DNA of 64,000 nt from Gnetum montanum (GCA_015680685.1 MNCI01035078.1:1006-65005), one strand, 5' to 3'; shown: positions 33,601 through 46,015, counted from the first letter of the stretch. Notes: generated from the letters alone by a model not told the origin. Numbers and translations: made by a program.

Positions 33601-35290
33601 TCTGGTGGTCCAACCCCTGTGGCATTTCCTAAGTGAGAAGATAGATGAGAATGACATCATACCATTGTGGCTCATTGGGCATTTGTTTAGTTACAGCTCG
33701 AACAAAGAGAAGTTCATCAAGAAACATGTCAGGTAATGGAGCTTCTTCCTATTTATTGTCCCATCGTAACTGAGACAAGTGATCAGTGACCACATTCTTA
33801 GTGCCCTTTCGATCTACCATCGTAAGATCAAATTCTTACAAGATCACCAGCCATCATATGACACAAGGGCTCATCATTGGCTTGTTTATTAGGACTTAGC
33901 TGGCACTATGGTTTATGTGCACAAACACCTTATATCCAAGCACATAATGCCTAAAATTATTAAGAGAAAACACCACCACCATCAATTATTTTTCTATAGT
34001 GGTGTAGTTCAGTTGTGCACCCACAATGCTTCAACTAGTGTAGTGGATGTAGTATGGACATTTCTTGTTATCTAACTACATTAGCATAGCTTCCAAGGCA
34101 TAATTTGATGCATCCATCATAATATGAAATGATTTGGACTAGTCGGGTGCTTGTAGGATTGGATTTTCTACAAGCTTCTCTTTTAATTGCTAGAATGCTT
34201 TCTCACATTTTACGGTCTAGAAAAAGGGATCATCTTTCTTTGTTAGCTTCACCAATAGTTTTGCAATCTTAGAGAAATTCTCTATGAATCATCGGTAGTA
34301 GCCCATACATCCAAGGAATGACTAAACATCTTTAAATGTTTCTGGTTGGTAGGTTATTCCTTGGATGACCCTTATTTTCTTAGGATCTACCTCAATTTAT
34401 GCTTGTGAGATTCTGTGCCCTAGTATAATGCCCTCCTAGACCATGAGGTAACTTTTCTACTAATTAAGCCACAAGTTGGTTTCAACACACCATTTCAACA
34501 CTTGCTCAAGGTGGTCTAGGGCTTGCTCAAATGTAGCTCCATAGGTGGAGAATTCATCTATGAAGACTTCTACATCACTACTAAGTTGCTGTTGAAAAAT
34601 GCTTAGGACCAGGCATTGGAATGTGGTAGGAGCATTGTATAGACCAAATGACATCTTGCAATATAAAAAAGTACCCCAAGGACTCATGAATGTTTTATTT
34701 GCTTGGTGTTCTGGTGCAATTTGAATTTGGTTATAGCCATTATAACCATCTACAAAGATGTAGTAGCAATGCCTAGATATGGTGTTGAGCACCTAGTTAA
34801 CAAATGGCAATGGAAAATGATCCTTGAATGTTGCCATATTCAATAGCCTGAAATCGATGTCAACCCACCACTTGCCACCTTCCTTTGGCACAATTACAAA
34901 GGGGCTAACCAACTCGCTATTTGCAATGGGATAGATGAACCTTGCCTTGAGGACTTGCTTGATTTCCTCCTTGATGATCTACTTCAATTTGTAATTCAAT
35001 TGCCTCTGTGGCTATCATTTTGGCTTCATGGTCAAGTCAGTGTAGATGTGATGCTAGCATATCTTAGGATCAATCCCTATGAGTTCAGGATATGACCAAG
35101 CAAACATTGTTGACCATCTTTCAACTACTTTCAACAACATCTTTTTCTGTTCTGGAGTAAGTTTTGCATTGATTATAACTGGCTTCCCATTTTTCAAAAA
35201 TACATATTCTATTCTAGCTAGTAACATTTTCAACTCAAGGGGCTCTTGTTTGAATTTGTTAGGAATTTCCAACTCTCCCCAATGAGTATC
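33601..35290 (-). pseudogene. pol: ATH-2 reverse transcriptase and RNase H
   Basis: RT from about 35270 (EYVFLKNGKPVI, FAWSYPELIGIDP), through the GGKWWVDI segment, DGYNGYNQIQIAPEH, and FIDEF at about 34550-34565 where the second catalytic Asp is Glu. The connection (RSF, GYYR-like) and RNase H follow (about 34150-33780). This copy keeps the RT N-terminus that ATH-1 has lost. Several stops. Confidence 0.88.
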
Positions 35291-35479
35291 ATCATTTGTT
35301 TCATTAGAGAGTTGGTGATGAACCTACTCTAGTTCATCCATGCTTGTGACATATGCACATGTCAGGCTCTTAGTCGATTCTATGCAAAGTGTGCTGCTTT
35401 CAGAATCATTGGTCAGCCACTAGCTGCCCTCCTATTTTGTGGCTATTGTGTATAGACACCTTTGAATTTCTACTTCTAG

Positions 35480-36010
35480 CACACACTATTTGCATGTAGA
35501 GATAGATGCTTGCTTTATGGTCCAAACTTTTTGCACATAATTGCACCCAGTATCGCTGTACGCAATGCATGGAACTCTCTTCTTCTCAATATTTCCAAAT
35601 GAATTTTTAAAGATATTTGCAAGGAAATATCTCTGATGTCCATTCTTGCATCGATGGTGCTCAGCCATGCCCTTTCCATGATGATTGGAAAATCCCCTTT
35701 CTAGTTCTCTACTTTGATTACTAGGAAATTGGCAGGATAAGGCCACCCACATACAATGGTCACAATGTCTTCTACTAGTCCTAATGGAATAGTGATGGAC
35801 TAGTCTGTCAATTCTAATCTTATGTTGCTCTTCTTAAGAGGAGGTAGGTTCTAGGAAGTGTACATCTCATGAGAAATTAAATTAACACTAGAACCTAAAT
35901 TGAGAAGAGCCTTGCATGGTTCATTCCCAATAATCTGTAAGTAGATTAGAGGACTTATAGGATCGACTAATTTTCCAGGAAGGTTTTTTGCATAGATCTA
36001 ATTAGACATA
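35480..36010 (-). pseudogene. pol: ATH-2 aspartic protease
   Basis: Minus-strand protease with LIYLQI, LLNLGSSVNLIS (catalytic Asp replaced by Asn), and PLGLVED. It is colinear with ATH-1 7356-7985. Frameshifts split it, leaving one open part at 35486-35752. Confidence 0.8.
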
Positions 36011-36147
36011 GTGTGAGTAAGCATTATGGTATGGATCCTTGGTAGATTTTCATTTGAAGGAGGCTCGAAGGAATTTTATTTGGAGGAAGAGGTAGGATCA
36101 GGGTTATTAACCATGGGTGTAGGAGAAGGCTTAGGTGGACTATGGGG

Positions 36148-38582
36148 TCAAAAGAAAGGTCTTTTTTTTAATCGAGCATTCAACCCCTCCGATTGATGAT
36201 TCAATTTCAAATTAACAACCCTTGTAGCATTGTGTTGTTGTGGTTGGGCTGGCAATTTACCCTGCATAGGTGGAGCAAGTGGTAGTTGTGCAACTAGAGG
36301 AGTATGTGCAGGGATAGGAGGAGGATAAGGGTAAGAGGTGGTATCCCCTCTTTTATGTGGCGAATGAGCTTGGTAATAATTTAAAAGATGGTAGTGAGGT
36401 TGGAAATTAGAAATGTGATTAGAAGATGGGTTACTAAACATGGTAACCATATGGATCAGGCTATTGATAAGGGTGTTATTGCCTTGGCGGTGCCATTGCC
36501 CATGATTGTGGTTGCTGCCACTATTGATACTATTCATATGGTTGTGGTGTAGCTCCACTTGGATAATATGGTTATAGTGAAGCACCACTTGGATAATACA
36601 GTTGTTGCTCATGGAACTACCTGTGATTACCTTGAGGATAAGATAACCTTCTAGATGTTTGCCTTTGTGTAAGTAATGGATGTAAGGCATACATCCCAGA
36701 CTCTTATAGATGTGATACGATGGGGAAACATCCCTTAGGATGTTTGTATTGATAGACATCACACCCATGATCATCATTTGATTCATTGTCTACAAGCTCT
36801 TCTATTGCAGAAATCTTGCCCTTACCTTTGTGATATGCACATTCAGCTTCCTTGCACCTCTTGTGCTCACTCTCACTACTTGGTGCTTTAGACTCTTCAA
36901 CGATTTTGAAAAAAATAGGGAATCTATTATCTATTGAGTTTCTTAATTGATCAACCTTGGTTGTAAGTACAAATTGGAATTGTTGGAGTGACAAGGTTTT
37001 CTTATGCATTCGCTCATCAAATACAAACTCATCCTCACTATCACAAAATTGAACCTCCCTCTTGTGAATGGAAGGATCATGGTTATATTCTTTTGCACTT
37101 TCTCTTTTTCTTAGTTCACCCTCCTCTTTAGCTACATACTCTATTAATCTTTGTATCTATTGGGAACTTAGTTCTAACAATCATCCTTGGGATAGAGACC
37201 AAGGGTGTTCCTCATTGCATTATGAATCCTGTCTACAATGTGGCAAAGTTGAACCAATTGAGAATAATCATGGCCAAGACATTTGTGCATCAAGGCATAG
37301 TATCGACCAATGGTGGCATCTAAGGGTTTGTGTATTTCTTGTTTTCACCCTTGAATTTGCTTCCTTAAGTTGGACATCCTCGAGTACATTTGATATTTAT
37401 CATTAAACAATTCCAACTTGGTGCTTCACTGTCTGAAAGATTTCAGCTCTAAGGACTGATACTAATTTTTTGCTTCTTTGATAAGTGTCCTAGGGAACAA
37501 TTTCAATTTCTTCCACTTGTTCTTTATGTTCTAGAAGGAAAATTCATCTTGGAAAGCTTGAAGATGATTTTTTGTATCAAAGTTATATCCTCCTTCAAAT
37601 TAAGGAATATTGTTCATGTTTGACCTTTTGATATGACTATCTTTCACATGCCTTGTTGGAATTTTGACTACCTCCACGATGTTAAACATACTTTAGGTAG
37701 AAAATAGAGGTTCATCAAGGCCTTGATCATGGTGCCTATGATGCCCTCTACTACCTCTTTATTCATGGTGATGTGCCTCTTTTGAACATTTGTGCCCTTG
37801 ATCTTGCCTTTCTTGATGGTCCCCTTGATCATTGTGGTCCCATTGATCATTTTGTTCATTTTGATCACCTCCATCATGATCTCATCTTTTGCAGTCACGG
37901 TCAAAGCTAGAAGAAGAAGAAGATGATGAAGGAGAAGAGGAAGAAGAACCAGCATCATGACGATGCCTACTTCCATCTCTTCAGTGATCGTGACCATGAT
38001 GATGATGTTGCTTCTTGTTTGCATCCCTACCTTAACTTGCCCATGTGGATCCTTCTTTGTCATTGGATCCTTTGTGACTAAAATTATGATTATGAACCAT
38101 GGGGTGTAGATTCTAGTTTTGACTGGATCACCAAAGTTAAAGAGAAGAGTTCCATTGAATGAAAAAATCCCAGAGAAGTGTTCCCCACTAGCTTGTTGGT
38201 ACAATAGGAAAGGAGAATTTTTCATCCCTTTTCTATTTGAAAGTTCATAGAGCTGTGCTAGTTGTTGATCTCATAGATGTTGTGTTTTTGTGGGATGATA
38301 ATCCTTGGAATTAGCATCTTTCATAATATACTCTTCATGGTAGTCTTAAAGACCACATCGTGCAAGCATTTGATAGAGCATTGTAGGACCAGCATGATCG
38401 AGTGGCAACACAATGTTTCCCTCCATGTCATGCCACCGTAGTTGTTCATCCTGGTGTAGGATGAAGGTGAAGTTCGAAACATACTCATCAAGATGAGTAT
38501 ATATAATTTGATACTATTGAGACTTTGGTAGATAAACTTTATTGGTCTTAGGTGGAGAAGCGCTCCTATGAGAAGAAGACAT
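36148..38582 (-). pseudogene. gag: ATH-2 gag
   Basis: The start is ATG 38582-38580 (MSSSHRSAS), conserved with ATH-4. N-terminal LDEYVSNFTFILH and MEGNIVLPL follow, then a Ser/Asp/Lys low-complexity region (37990-37700). The capsid-like region (about 37650-37150) reads in broken frames. A 101-residue open part (37009-36704) ends in CDVYQYKHPKGCFP, the C-x6-H-x3-C motif of this family. A Gln/His/Asn/Pro-rich tail runs to 36148. Confidence 0.83.
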
Positions 38583-38723
38583 TTTCAGTTGGCAAATAAA
38601 AATCATAGTGTGCTTTGAAAATTGTTGTAGTGATGGTAAAATAGGATATGACTGTAAGGTTCATTCCAATGATTTAAATATGTTTCACTAGGTCCTAGAT
38701 AGTGCACAAAACAACAAAAATGT

Positions 38724-38740
38724 CCCTAGTAATACCACCA
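38724..38740 (-). other. ATH-2 primer binding site (tRNA-Asp type)
   Basis: Plus-strand CCCTAGTAATACCACCA one base from the LTR start. A degraded complement of the tRNA-Asp 3' end, recognisable by position and by alignment with the other copies. Confidence 0.7.
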
Positions 38741-38741
38741 A

Positions 38742-39349
38742 TGATGAGTGGTGAGGTACCCCTACGCCCAACCATACAAATCGCTAAGGAGTTACACGTG
38801 ATCCGGTTGAATTTTGTGGACCTATAGTTATCTAATGCACTAGCTCTTCTAGGAAGTGAAATGGATGTGGAGAATGTTCATTGTCTTCCCAACTACACTT
38901 GTGAGGTTCAAGGGTATGGTTTAAGTGTAATTGAGATATATGATTTTTCTTAATTTATACTTTATGGATTTGATCTCCTATAAGAAGAATGAAGAGTAGA
39001 GTCATGTAAAATATAATTTTTTATTATCTATCTAGCCTAACAAAAGTAACCGTCACACTTTTCCAAACACATCCTGAACACATATAGCATTGCTAAGCTA
39101 CTAAACATTAGGAGTTAGAAAATATTCTAACTCTGAGAAAAAAAATGACAAGAGCTTCACTACTCTGACTAAGAATTACAAAAAACTGATTATGAAAATT
39201 GGAGCTCAGGTGTAGTATTTATATGCTTGGAGTATACACTTCGACGTTGCGTATGCGATGTTCCATCAAGACCTTGACATCATGTACATGATGTCACAGC
39301 TCCAACATTGCATACCTGATGTCAAAGCAAATGTAAATGTGATTCATCA
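38742..39349 (-). repeat. ATH-2 5' LTR (internally deleted)
   Basis: TGATGAGTGG start, ATTCATCA end. At 39110-39120 the sequence skips about 255 bp found in the 3' LTR, removing the conserved R block. U3 repeats (39240-39330) are retained. Confidence 0.92.
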
Positions 39350-39354
39350 ATGTT
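39350..39354 (-). repeat. ATH-2 target site duplication, right
   Basis: ATGTT, identical to 29496-29500. Confidence 0.88.
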
Positions 39355-40560
39355 AATCTTCGTTACTACCTTATAATTGGAGAAACTTCTAGTCATCTTA
39401 CACCTACTCAAAAGAATGCCTTGTGAAAATGTAGTTGGCACTTATGATCAGTAAATCTTGATATTGTTTATCAAATTTCATCTACAAGTATTCTTCTACA
39501 TTATCTTATTCCTATAGAATCTAAGAGAGTCCTTGATTAGGTCCACTTAGGAGTTTGTGGTAGACATTGAGATTCATTATTCATTGCTGCTCACATGATT
39601 TATTTGTCTATTGGTGGTCAACCTTAGGTAAATATTGTTATCATCTTATTAAAACATGCAATACTTGTCAATGATATAGTTTTCTTATCCTTGTTCCTTC
39701 ACAAGAGCTTAACATGACTTAGTTGACATGACCCTTTTGAAAATGGGATTTAGATTTGATTAGTGTTGTTAATCCTCAATATACTAGACATCAATTTATT
39801 CTAACCACTATGGAATATTTCATGAAGTGGGTAGAAATTGTTCATTTGCATTCCACCAAATCCCATGCTATTTATCATTTTATCCTTAATTACATCATAG
39901 CTTGCTTTGATGTACCTCTTAAATTATAATTGACAATGGACCTTAGTTCAAAAGTAAGGAGGTAGCTGATTTCTATTCCATATTCCACATTACTTAATAT
40001 TTTCCATCACCTTACTACCCTCACTCTAATGGATAGGTTGAGTCTACTAATAAAACACTCATATGTTTTCTCCATACCATGGTATATAAAACCCAATGTA
40101 ATTGGCACATAAAGTTATCTCATGCCCTTTAAGTTTATTGTACTACTTTTCGTATAGTTATTGGTCTTACTCCCTACTTCCTAACTTATGGTTCTCAAGT
40201 GATCTTACTAGTTAAGCTTCGTATCTTATCTCTTTATGTTACTCTACATAATTAGTATTCAGATTAGGATAACAACAATGTGCAATGCGTTGAGTTGGAT
40301 CTTCTTGAAGAACATCAATGAGCTACTCTTCGTCATATACATGAATATCAAGTAGATATTTAATGTTATCACTCCAGGAACATTCAAGTTAGAGAAATCC
40401 ATGAACGTGATCTAGTGCAAATTTTCCTCCTAATCGATAGGGTCCTTTCTTGGTGGTTTAATCTTTGCAAAATGATATCTATATCTTGTCTAATTTGGAA
40501 GGATGCTAGATTCTAGATCCTATTAATGGAAGCTTTTTCAAGCACTACTACTTGTAACCA
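39355..40560 (+). pseudogene. pol: TAT-1 pol, third part: integrase
   Basis: It resumes TAT-1 after ATH-2. The zinc-binding region has VHLGVCGRH near 39540 and CNTCQ near 39660. In the core, the second Asp lies in DNGP near 39930 and the Glu in GQVES-like TAG-VESTNKTLI (about 40030-40060), within YYPHSNG. A C-terminal region runs to about 40557 (FKHYYL). Most codons for Trp and Gln have become stops. Tat-clade identity comes from the STNKTLI style and the dual RNase H upstream. Confidence 0.83.
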
Positions 40561-40811
40561 TGCTAGAGAACTAAACTTGCTCATTGTTCAAGGCTAAACA
40601 AGTGTTTTCTTAGCAGTGGTCTACATACTTACTACAGCAAGATAACAAGTTTACTCTAAACTTTGTTTTTGTTGCACTTTCTTTTGCCAACCCCTATCTA
40701 TCTTATACTCTACTATTTCCCTAGCTATTTTTTTACCTTCATATGTTATCTATCCTATTCTACTGTATGTGTGATGAGTCATGAATTATACAAGTTGTAT
40801 CAATAGGCATG
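40561..40811 (+). other. TAT-1 3' untranslated remnant
   Basis: T- and C-rich non-coding sequence after the integrase stop. No LTR of TAT-1 is recognisable before LTR-Y starts at about 40812. Confidence 0.5.
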
Positions 40812-42677
40812 TGTGACGTCCGAAAATGTTAGTGGTTTTGGAACCTTGAGAGGTACACGGGTGTACAACCTAACCACGAATCTGTGCAAGGGCAGTGCTG
40901 GGGAAATAGAAATGAGATACCATGAATGGTTTGGTTAATTAGACATGGACTTACATGGTGTTATGATAACCATTTGTAAAAAGGATTTTAGTGAGTTACA
41001 CATGGGAGCTGGGACAGTAAGCAAGAACGTAACATAGAGTCTTAGCTCGAAAAGTTAATGTGAATATGCAAATGTGTATCAACAACAAAAAAAACAAGAG
41101 TAATGCTAAAAACCTAAAACTAAATGCTAAGAAATAAAATGGAATAGCAATTTGAGGATGAGAAATACACCACCCCAAAATTAGGGAGCATAACTTTTGA
41201 TTGAATAGTGTCTGAAATTGGCACGTGGTGTCAGACAGGCATAGTGGCGGTGTAGTGATGCAGTCATAGTCTCTGGGATGCCAAGGATACGATGCTTATA
41301 GCTACAAGGGAGGCTGAACTTGCTGGGTTGGTGGTCATCACATTGTGCAGGTGCAAGGGAAGACTCTGTCATGGTACTTGCCAAGGTGTCAAGCTTGGGT
41401 GCTCAGATGTGGGAGTAGTGGAGGTTTTGGGAATGCTCAAATGCTCAATGCTCAAATGATTTTCCAACCACTAAAATGCTAAATGCTGGGGTATTGATAG
41501 GGCTAGGGTTAATGTGAGATGTAGATTGGGTGCCACGTGGCCTGGGTGCCACATGGCATGGGCATGGATGGGTCACACTAGCATGTTAAGCTCAAAGTGC
41601 TATGCTTTGTAGAACAAGAACAGGAATCTAGAGACTGTTGAACTATGACCACACTGATTGGACTACATGTGCTGGGGTTTGAGAGACCATCATGTACTTA
41701 CAAACAATGTCAAAACAATGCAACTTAAAGTCTATGCTTCGGGACTATGTCTTCCCCCCTCTTCTAAGTAGGGTCAAGCATAGGGAAAATTTTGGGGATT
41801 AATGGGAGATGCAAAAGTAAGGCAAACTACTAATCTTGGCCACCTGAGGGATGTCAAAGCTGAGATGAAGGTCGATGTAGAGTCTTGGGGGCTTCTAGAG
41901 GCTTTCAAAGGCATTTCTCATGTGTCAAGATGGCTACATTGCACAACGTGATAGAGCATAGCATGAACACTTAGTAAAATTTTGCAGATTTCGACTTGCT
42001 ACACCCATCATGCTGTCTATGTTGCATAGCGTAGCATGCATACTTTGACAAATTTTGACAAGATTTGTAATGTTTTCTTCATGGCACACTGATCACACGC
42101 TGACATGTAGTAGGATAGGAAGCCTCAAAAGTTAAAAAATTGCCAAATGCATCTTCTATGTTGTGATAGCTTGATAGATCCTTGTCCAACACTTAGGTAA
42201 AATTTGGACTTGGAACTTGTGTCAAGATTGCTATGCTATGTAGTGTAGCAGAGTGTGAAAGCCTAAGAGATAGAAAATTTGCCAAACTATTTTTTTCATG
42301 CTGAGCACTTTTGATAGACTCTAGCCTGGTACTTGGGTGAACTGGCAATTAGGACATGTGTCAAGTTGGGCAAGTTAGAGAGTGTAGCGAGCTTGATAGT
42401 TCGGGAGATAGAAAATTTGCCAAACTATTTAGTCCATCCCAAGAAAACTTTGACTACTTTTGGCTTGGCATTTGTGCAGACTGGCCATGGAAGTGTATGC
42501 TATGTTGACCATGTTGGGCAATGTAGTAGGCAGACTTAGAAAACTTTTGCAAAAATCATGACTTCAAGTGTGCTATGCTATCTATGCTGCATAGCGTGAC
42601 ACTAGACTTAGAAAAATTTTGTCCATGTGTTGAAACTTAGACAAATCTACCATTGAACTGTAGGAGCCCGAAATTGG
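40812..42677 (-). repeat. LTR-Y: unassigned LTR-like sequence with internal tandem array
   Basis: The plus strand begins TGTGACGTCCGAAAATG (so the minus strand ends in ...CGTCACA). On the minus strand I read CCACGTGGC (near 41535), a TATA-like CTATCAATACCCC (near 41500) and a C-rich leader, suggesting a minus-oriented LTR whose outer end is hidden behind ATH-4. No pol fragment of this element is in the window. Short minus ORFs (41384-41181, 41178-40996) lie in it and look like chance. It could be a solo LTR or the 3' LTR of an element continuing beyond the right edge. Confidence 0.5.
41930..42660. repeat. Degenerate tandem array, period about 140 bp
   Basis: Related units start near 42125, 42266, 42404 and 42545, with a less clear one before 42120. 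GAGATAGAAAATTTGCCAAA recurs exactly at about 42267 and 42405. Each unit also has a word like TGCTATGCTATGTAGTGTAGC, itself partly palindromic. Confidence 0.65.
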
Positions 42678-43565
42678 TGATGTTTCAGCATGCATCAATG
42701 TAGCCCCATCAACATATCCCCATCAATGCATGGTAGGATGCATTGATGTAGATGCATTGATGCTGATGCATCGATGCTAATGTAGGTAGTGCCTATATAA
42801 ATGCATCACCATTTGCATTTATGATACTTAGAAATCATAGCATAGCCAAGTTCTTGTAGTTTCTTCTTTCTAGAGTTAGAATATTTCCCTCTAAGTGCCT
42901 GTAGTATGAATTTAAGAGATTGTATGATGCTTTATTTGAGTGCCTATGTACCTGAACACATTGGCATGAATAGTATTTAAGTCGAGATTTTCTCATCCAT
43001 TACAACACTTAGAATAGTTTACTGTTTACATTCAATACTTTACTTTTCATTCAATTTATATTTATGACTTTAAATAATTAATGCAATTAACCATAAATAC
43101 ATAAGTATGACCATATCAAGCATAACATATTGTGCTTGGTAATCCCAGTAGTGGATATAGGGTATGCCTAGTAATAGCTACTTGATAACCTAGTAGTGTT
43201 AATATGAGTTTGACATGTGTATGGCAAGTAGGGATGGTTACTCTATGTTAGGATAGTTAGTGACTAGATTAGTTGATTAGTCATATCATTAATTATTAAA
43301 CCTTCATTCTCTCATCTAGCTATTAGGATAAAAATATATAAAAAATACTTATAAAAATATACATCATGTGCCTTAACTCATACTTAATCATACGTACTGA
43401 TCACACACAAGTGTGAGTTAGGAAGACAATGATCTTACAACTTCATGATTCACTCTTTAGGACTATAGGTAAATGTAGGAGACTAAGTCTACGAAAATTG
43501 ACCAAATTGATAGTGAACGCTTATGATTTGTATCATTGGACGTAGGGGATATCCACTGCTCATCA
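42678..43565 (+). repeat. ATH-4 5' LTR
   Basis: It starts TGATGTTTCAG and ends GCTCATCA, followed at once by the primer site. U3 has many TGCATTGATG-type repeats (42690-42780), then CCTATATAAATGC (about 42790-42803), and the conserved block CTTTATTTGAGTGCC (about 42930). The flank ATTGG (42673-42677) is the candidate target duplication. Confidence 0.88.
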
Positions 43566-43566
43566 T

Positions 43567-43583
43567 TAGCACCATTGCCAGGA
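43567..43583 (+). other. ATH-4 primer binding site (tRNA-Asp)
   Basis: TAGCACCATTGCCAGGA compared with TGGCGCCGTTGCCGGGG, the complement of the plant tRNA-Asp 3' end. All five differences are G to A. It lies one base after the LTR. Confidence 0.85.
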
Positions 43584-43736
43584 ACTTAGTTTAGCTAAGT
43601 GCATTGATTAATAATAGACTATGAATTTATATAAAGACATTGTAAAGATAAGACAACAATGATCCACTTTTGTTCAAAAATTAAATAATTAAAGAATTAA
43701 AATATCAAAGGCATATTAATTATATAAATAGCTAAC

Positions 43737-44492
43737 ATGGCTTCTTCTCATAGAAACAAATCTCCACTACACATAGGAGAATCCAATCAATGATAGGAGG
43801 TACAGAAAAAGCCACAATAACTCAGAGTTTTCTATGCTCATTCAGATCCTTATAATCCAGATTTCACTTTCATCCTTCATGAAGATGAATAGTTGCCCTG
43901 AAGGAACATGGAAGGCAATACTGTATTACCTTCCAATATCTATTTCTATCATGTTTATGAACAATCTCATTAGATTAGACATCACATCACTCAACCCTAA
44001 ATATGAGGTCCTAGACCCCACATATAGGAAATATTAGCCTATGGATGCCTAACTTAAGAAAGATCAGCATATGGAAGCATGCAATGAGGCCTCTAAGGGC
44101 AAAGGAATCTTGAAACTGTCATTTTTACAAACATGAAGGGAGCATTAAAATTTCTTATTAAGGCTCTTCCAATATACAAACTCACCTCCTTTAATGAGGA
44201 TGATATTCTTTAGCAATGATTGGAGTTCACATTAGATAACAACTAAGAAGGAAGAGTAGGGTCAAGAGCCAGGTGGACTTCAAGGGTAAGATATCACAAT
44301 CATTTCTCTAATGACAAGAACAAAGAAAAAGATAGTGGAAGGGAATAGAAAGGGAACCATAGGAGAAGAACTAGCAAGCATCATTTTGCTAGTCCTCCCT
44401 CTTCATCATTGTCATCCTCTTTATCATCAAACTCTTATAAGAGAAGATATGATTGAGATAAAAGGAGGAGTAATTGGGATCAGGATGGAGAT
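43737..44492 (+). pseudogene. gag: ATH-4 gag, N-terminal part
   Basis: ATG 43737 starts MASSHRNKSP. PYNPDFTFILHEDE and MEGNTVLP follow, as in the other copies. A Ser-rich and then charged low-complexity stretch (44290-44490) is cut by ATH-3 at 44492. The reading resumes at 59377. Stops are frequent. Confidence 0.82.
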
Positions 44493-45397
44493 TGATGAGT
44501 GATGAGTAGTCCCTACACCCAACCATACGAATCACAAGCATTACACTAGTGATCTAATTGAATTTCATGGACTTAGCTCCTAAGTGTGCCTATAGACAAA
44601 GATGGTGACTTAAGGAAATGTATAATCATTGTCTTCTTAACTCTCACTTATGTAGGCTCTCATGTATCGTTAAGTATGAGTTAATGCATATGATATGTAT
44701 TTATATTTATATTTCTTTATATTTTTTCAGCCTAAGTGGGGATAGAAAGATAAATGGTTGATAAATAACTATCCTAGATATCTAATAGTTCTAAGGCTAA
44801 CTATGATAAAATAAGTATTTGGGTCTACTTACCGTACATATCCTAAAATTTTCTTAACACTATTGGGCTATCAAGTGATAATTCTTGGGCATACCAAATG
44901 GCTATTGCTGGAATTACTAAGCATTAAACAGTATGCTCAAAGCAATCATACTTATGTGTTCATTATCAAATGTATTAATTACTAAAGACAAGAATATATC
45001 AAATGCATTAATTACTAAATAGAAGAATATAAAGTGCATAAAGAACAAAGTGCAAGTAAGAAATATTAATCTATTCCAAATGCTACAATGAATGTTAAGA
45101 ATCTCCTCTTTATTACTAGTCATAGCAATGTGTTCAAGTACATGATTTTCAAATAAAGATCCATGCAATTGATTTAGTTCATATTGCAGCCACTTAGAAG
45201 ATATTCTAACTCTAGGGAAAGAAAACCATAAGAGTTGAACTACACTAATGACTTAACGTGCCATAAATATAGTGGGTACATGCATTTGTAGAGGCTTGAC
45301 TTAACTCTGTGTTAATGCATTTGTGTTGATGGGGCTATGTTGATGAGGCTACATCAATGCATTCTTGTTGACATAGCTAATCAATAATGATTCATCA
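44493..45397 (-). repeat. ATH-3 3' LTR
   Basis: TGATGAGTGATGAG start, GATTCATCA end, followed by TACCCCAATGA (polypurine complement). It aligns along its length with 58501-59376. Conserved block near 45130-45165; GTTGATGAGGCTACATC repeats in U3 (45310-45380). Confidence 0.9.
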
Positions 45398-45627
45398 TAC
45401 CCCAATGATTGAGTGAAAACTTATTCTCAAGTGAACAAAAATAAGATCAAGCTTCTCACAAAATTGAGAGGGTATGGAATTATTGATAGATTGATCGACT
45501 GACTAACTAATTGACTTTGAGTGTCAGATTGTATGGAATTAAAAAATTGGTATCCATGATAACAAAATTGGTTACCCTTATAAAAATGATAGTAAGATCT
45601 CTCTGATTTTCAAAGTTAAGATAAAGT
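45398..45627 (-). other. ATH-3 3' untranslated region
   Basis: Non-coding tail between the ORFX stop and the LTR, sharing CAATAATTCCATACC (minus strand) with ATH-0, ATH-1 and ATH-2. Confidence 0.7.
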
Positions 45628-46015
45628 TCAAATATTGCTAGGAGGTGGAGGCTCTTGGGATGCTAAAGGTCCTTCATAGGGCTTTGGTGCATGTAGTGGT
45701 GGAGGTAGTTGAGGCTATCCTACTAATGCTGTTGCTTTTAGTGGAAGCTTGAAAGCGTCCAGTAATGTTTTCATCTTCTCTTCCTTGTTGCATGGGTCAT
45801 ACACAGTCCATGTGGCTTTGCAAATATGTTGGTGTAAGAATGTTCTATGGGCACGACATTATTGGGAACAGTTACTTGGCATTAACAAACCATGCTACAA
45901 ATTATTTTTGTTTGATATCAAATGAATTTACTAGGTTTTGCAACTTGTGGTAATCATTCATTTTCTTAGCTAGGTTCTTAGCAATCAATTATTGATAATT
46001 AAATCAACTCTTGAG
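45628..46015 (-). pseudogene. ATH-3 ORFX, C-terminal part
   Basis: Minus-strand continuation of ORFX below COP-1. It has AKKMNDYHKL near 45960 (ATH-0 has AKKMNDY), KMKTLLDAFKLPLKATALVG, then a proline-rich tail, PQLPPPLH and QEPPPPSNI, ending at TGA 45630-45628. It is the best preserved C-terminus of ORFX in the window. Low-level frameshifts and stops. Confidence 0.72.

Larger units (their letters stand above)
29501..39349 (-). mobile_element. ATH-2, full-length Athila-like Ty3/gypsy element
   Basis: Minus-strand element with both LTRs and a perfect 5-bp duplication ATGTT on each side. Order: 5' LTR (39349-38742), primer site, gag, protease, RT, RNase H, integrase, spacer, 3' LTR (30363-29501). 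It is inserted between the second RNase H and integrase of TAT-1. No ORFX, only its relic leader intron. The 5' LTR has lost about 255 bp relative to the 3' LTR. Confidence 0.94.

Noticed and set aside
40996-41384. Two minus-strand ORFs in LTR-Y
   Set aside because: They lie downstream of a TATA-like site but lack any recognisable domain and end at ordinary stops; best explained as LTR leader sequence.
41930-42660. CRISPR-like array
   Set aside because: The repeats are long, diverged and directly adjacent, without unique spacers, and the window is plant nuclear DNA.
42678-45397. A single small element with inverted terminal LTRs (42678-43565 and 44493-45397)
   Set aside because: The two LTRs belong to different elements: ATH-4, with gag continuing at 59377, and ATH-3, whose partner LTR is at 58501-59376.
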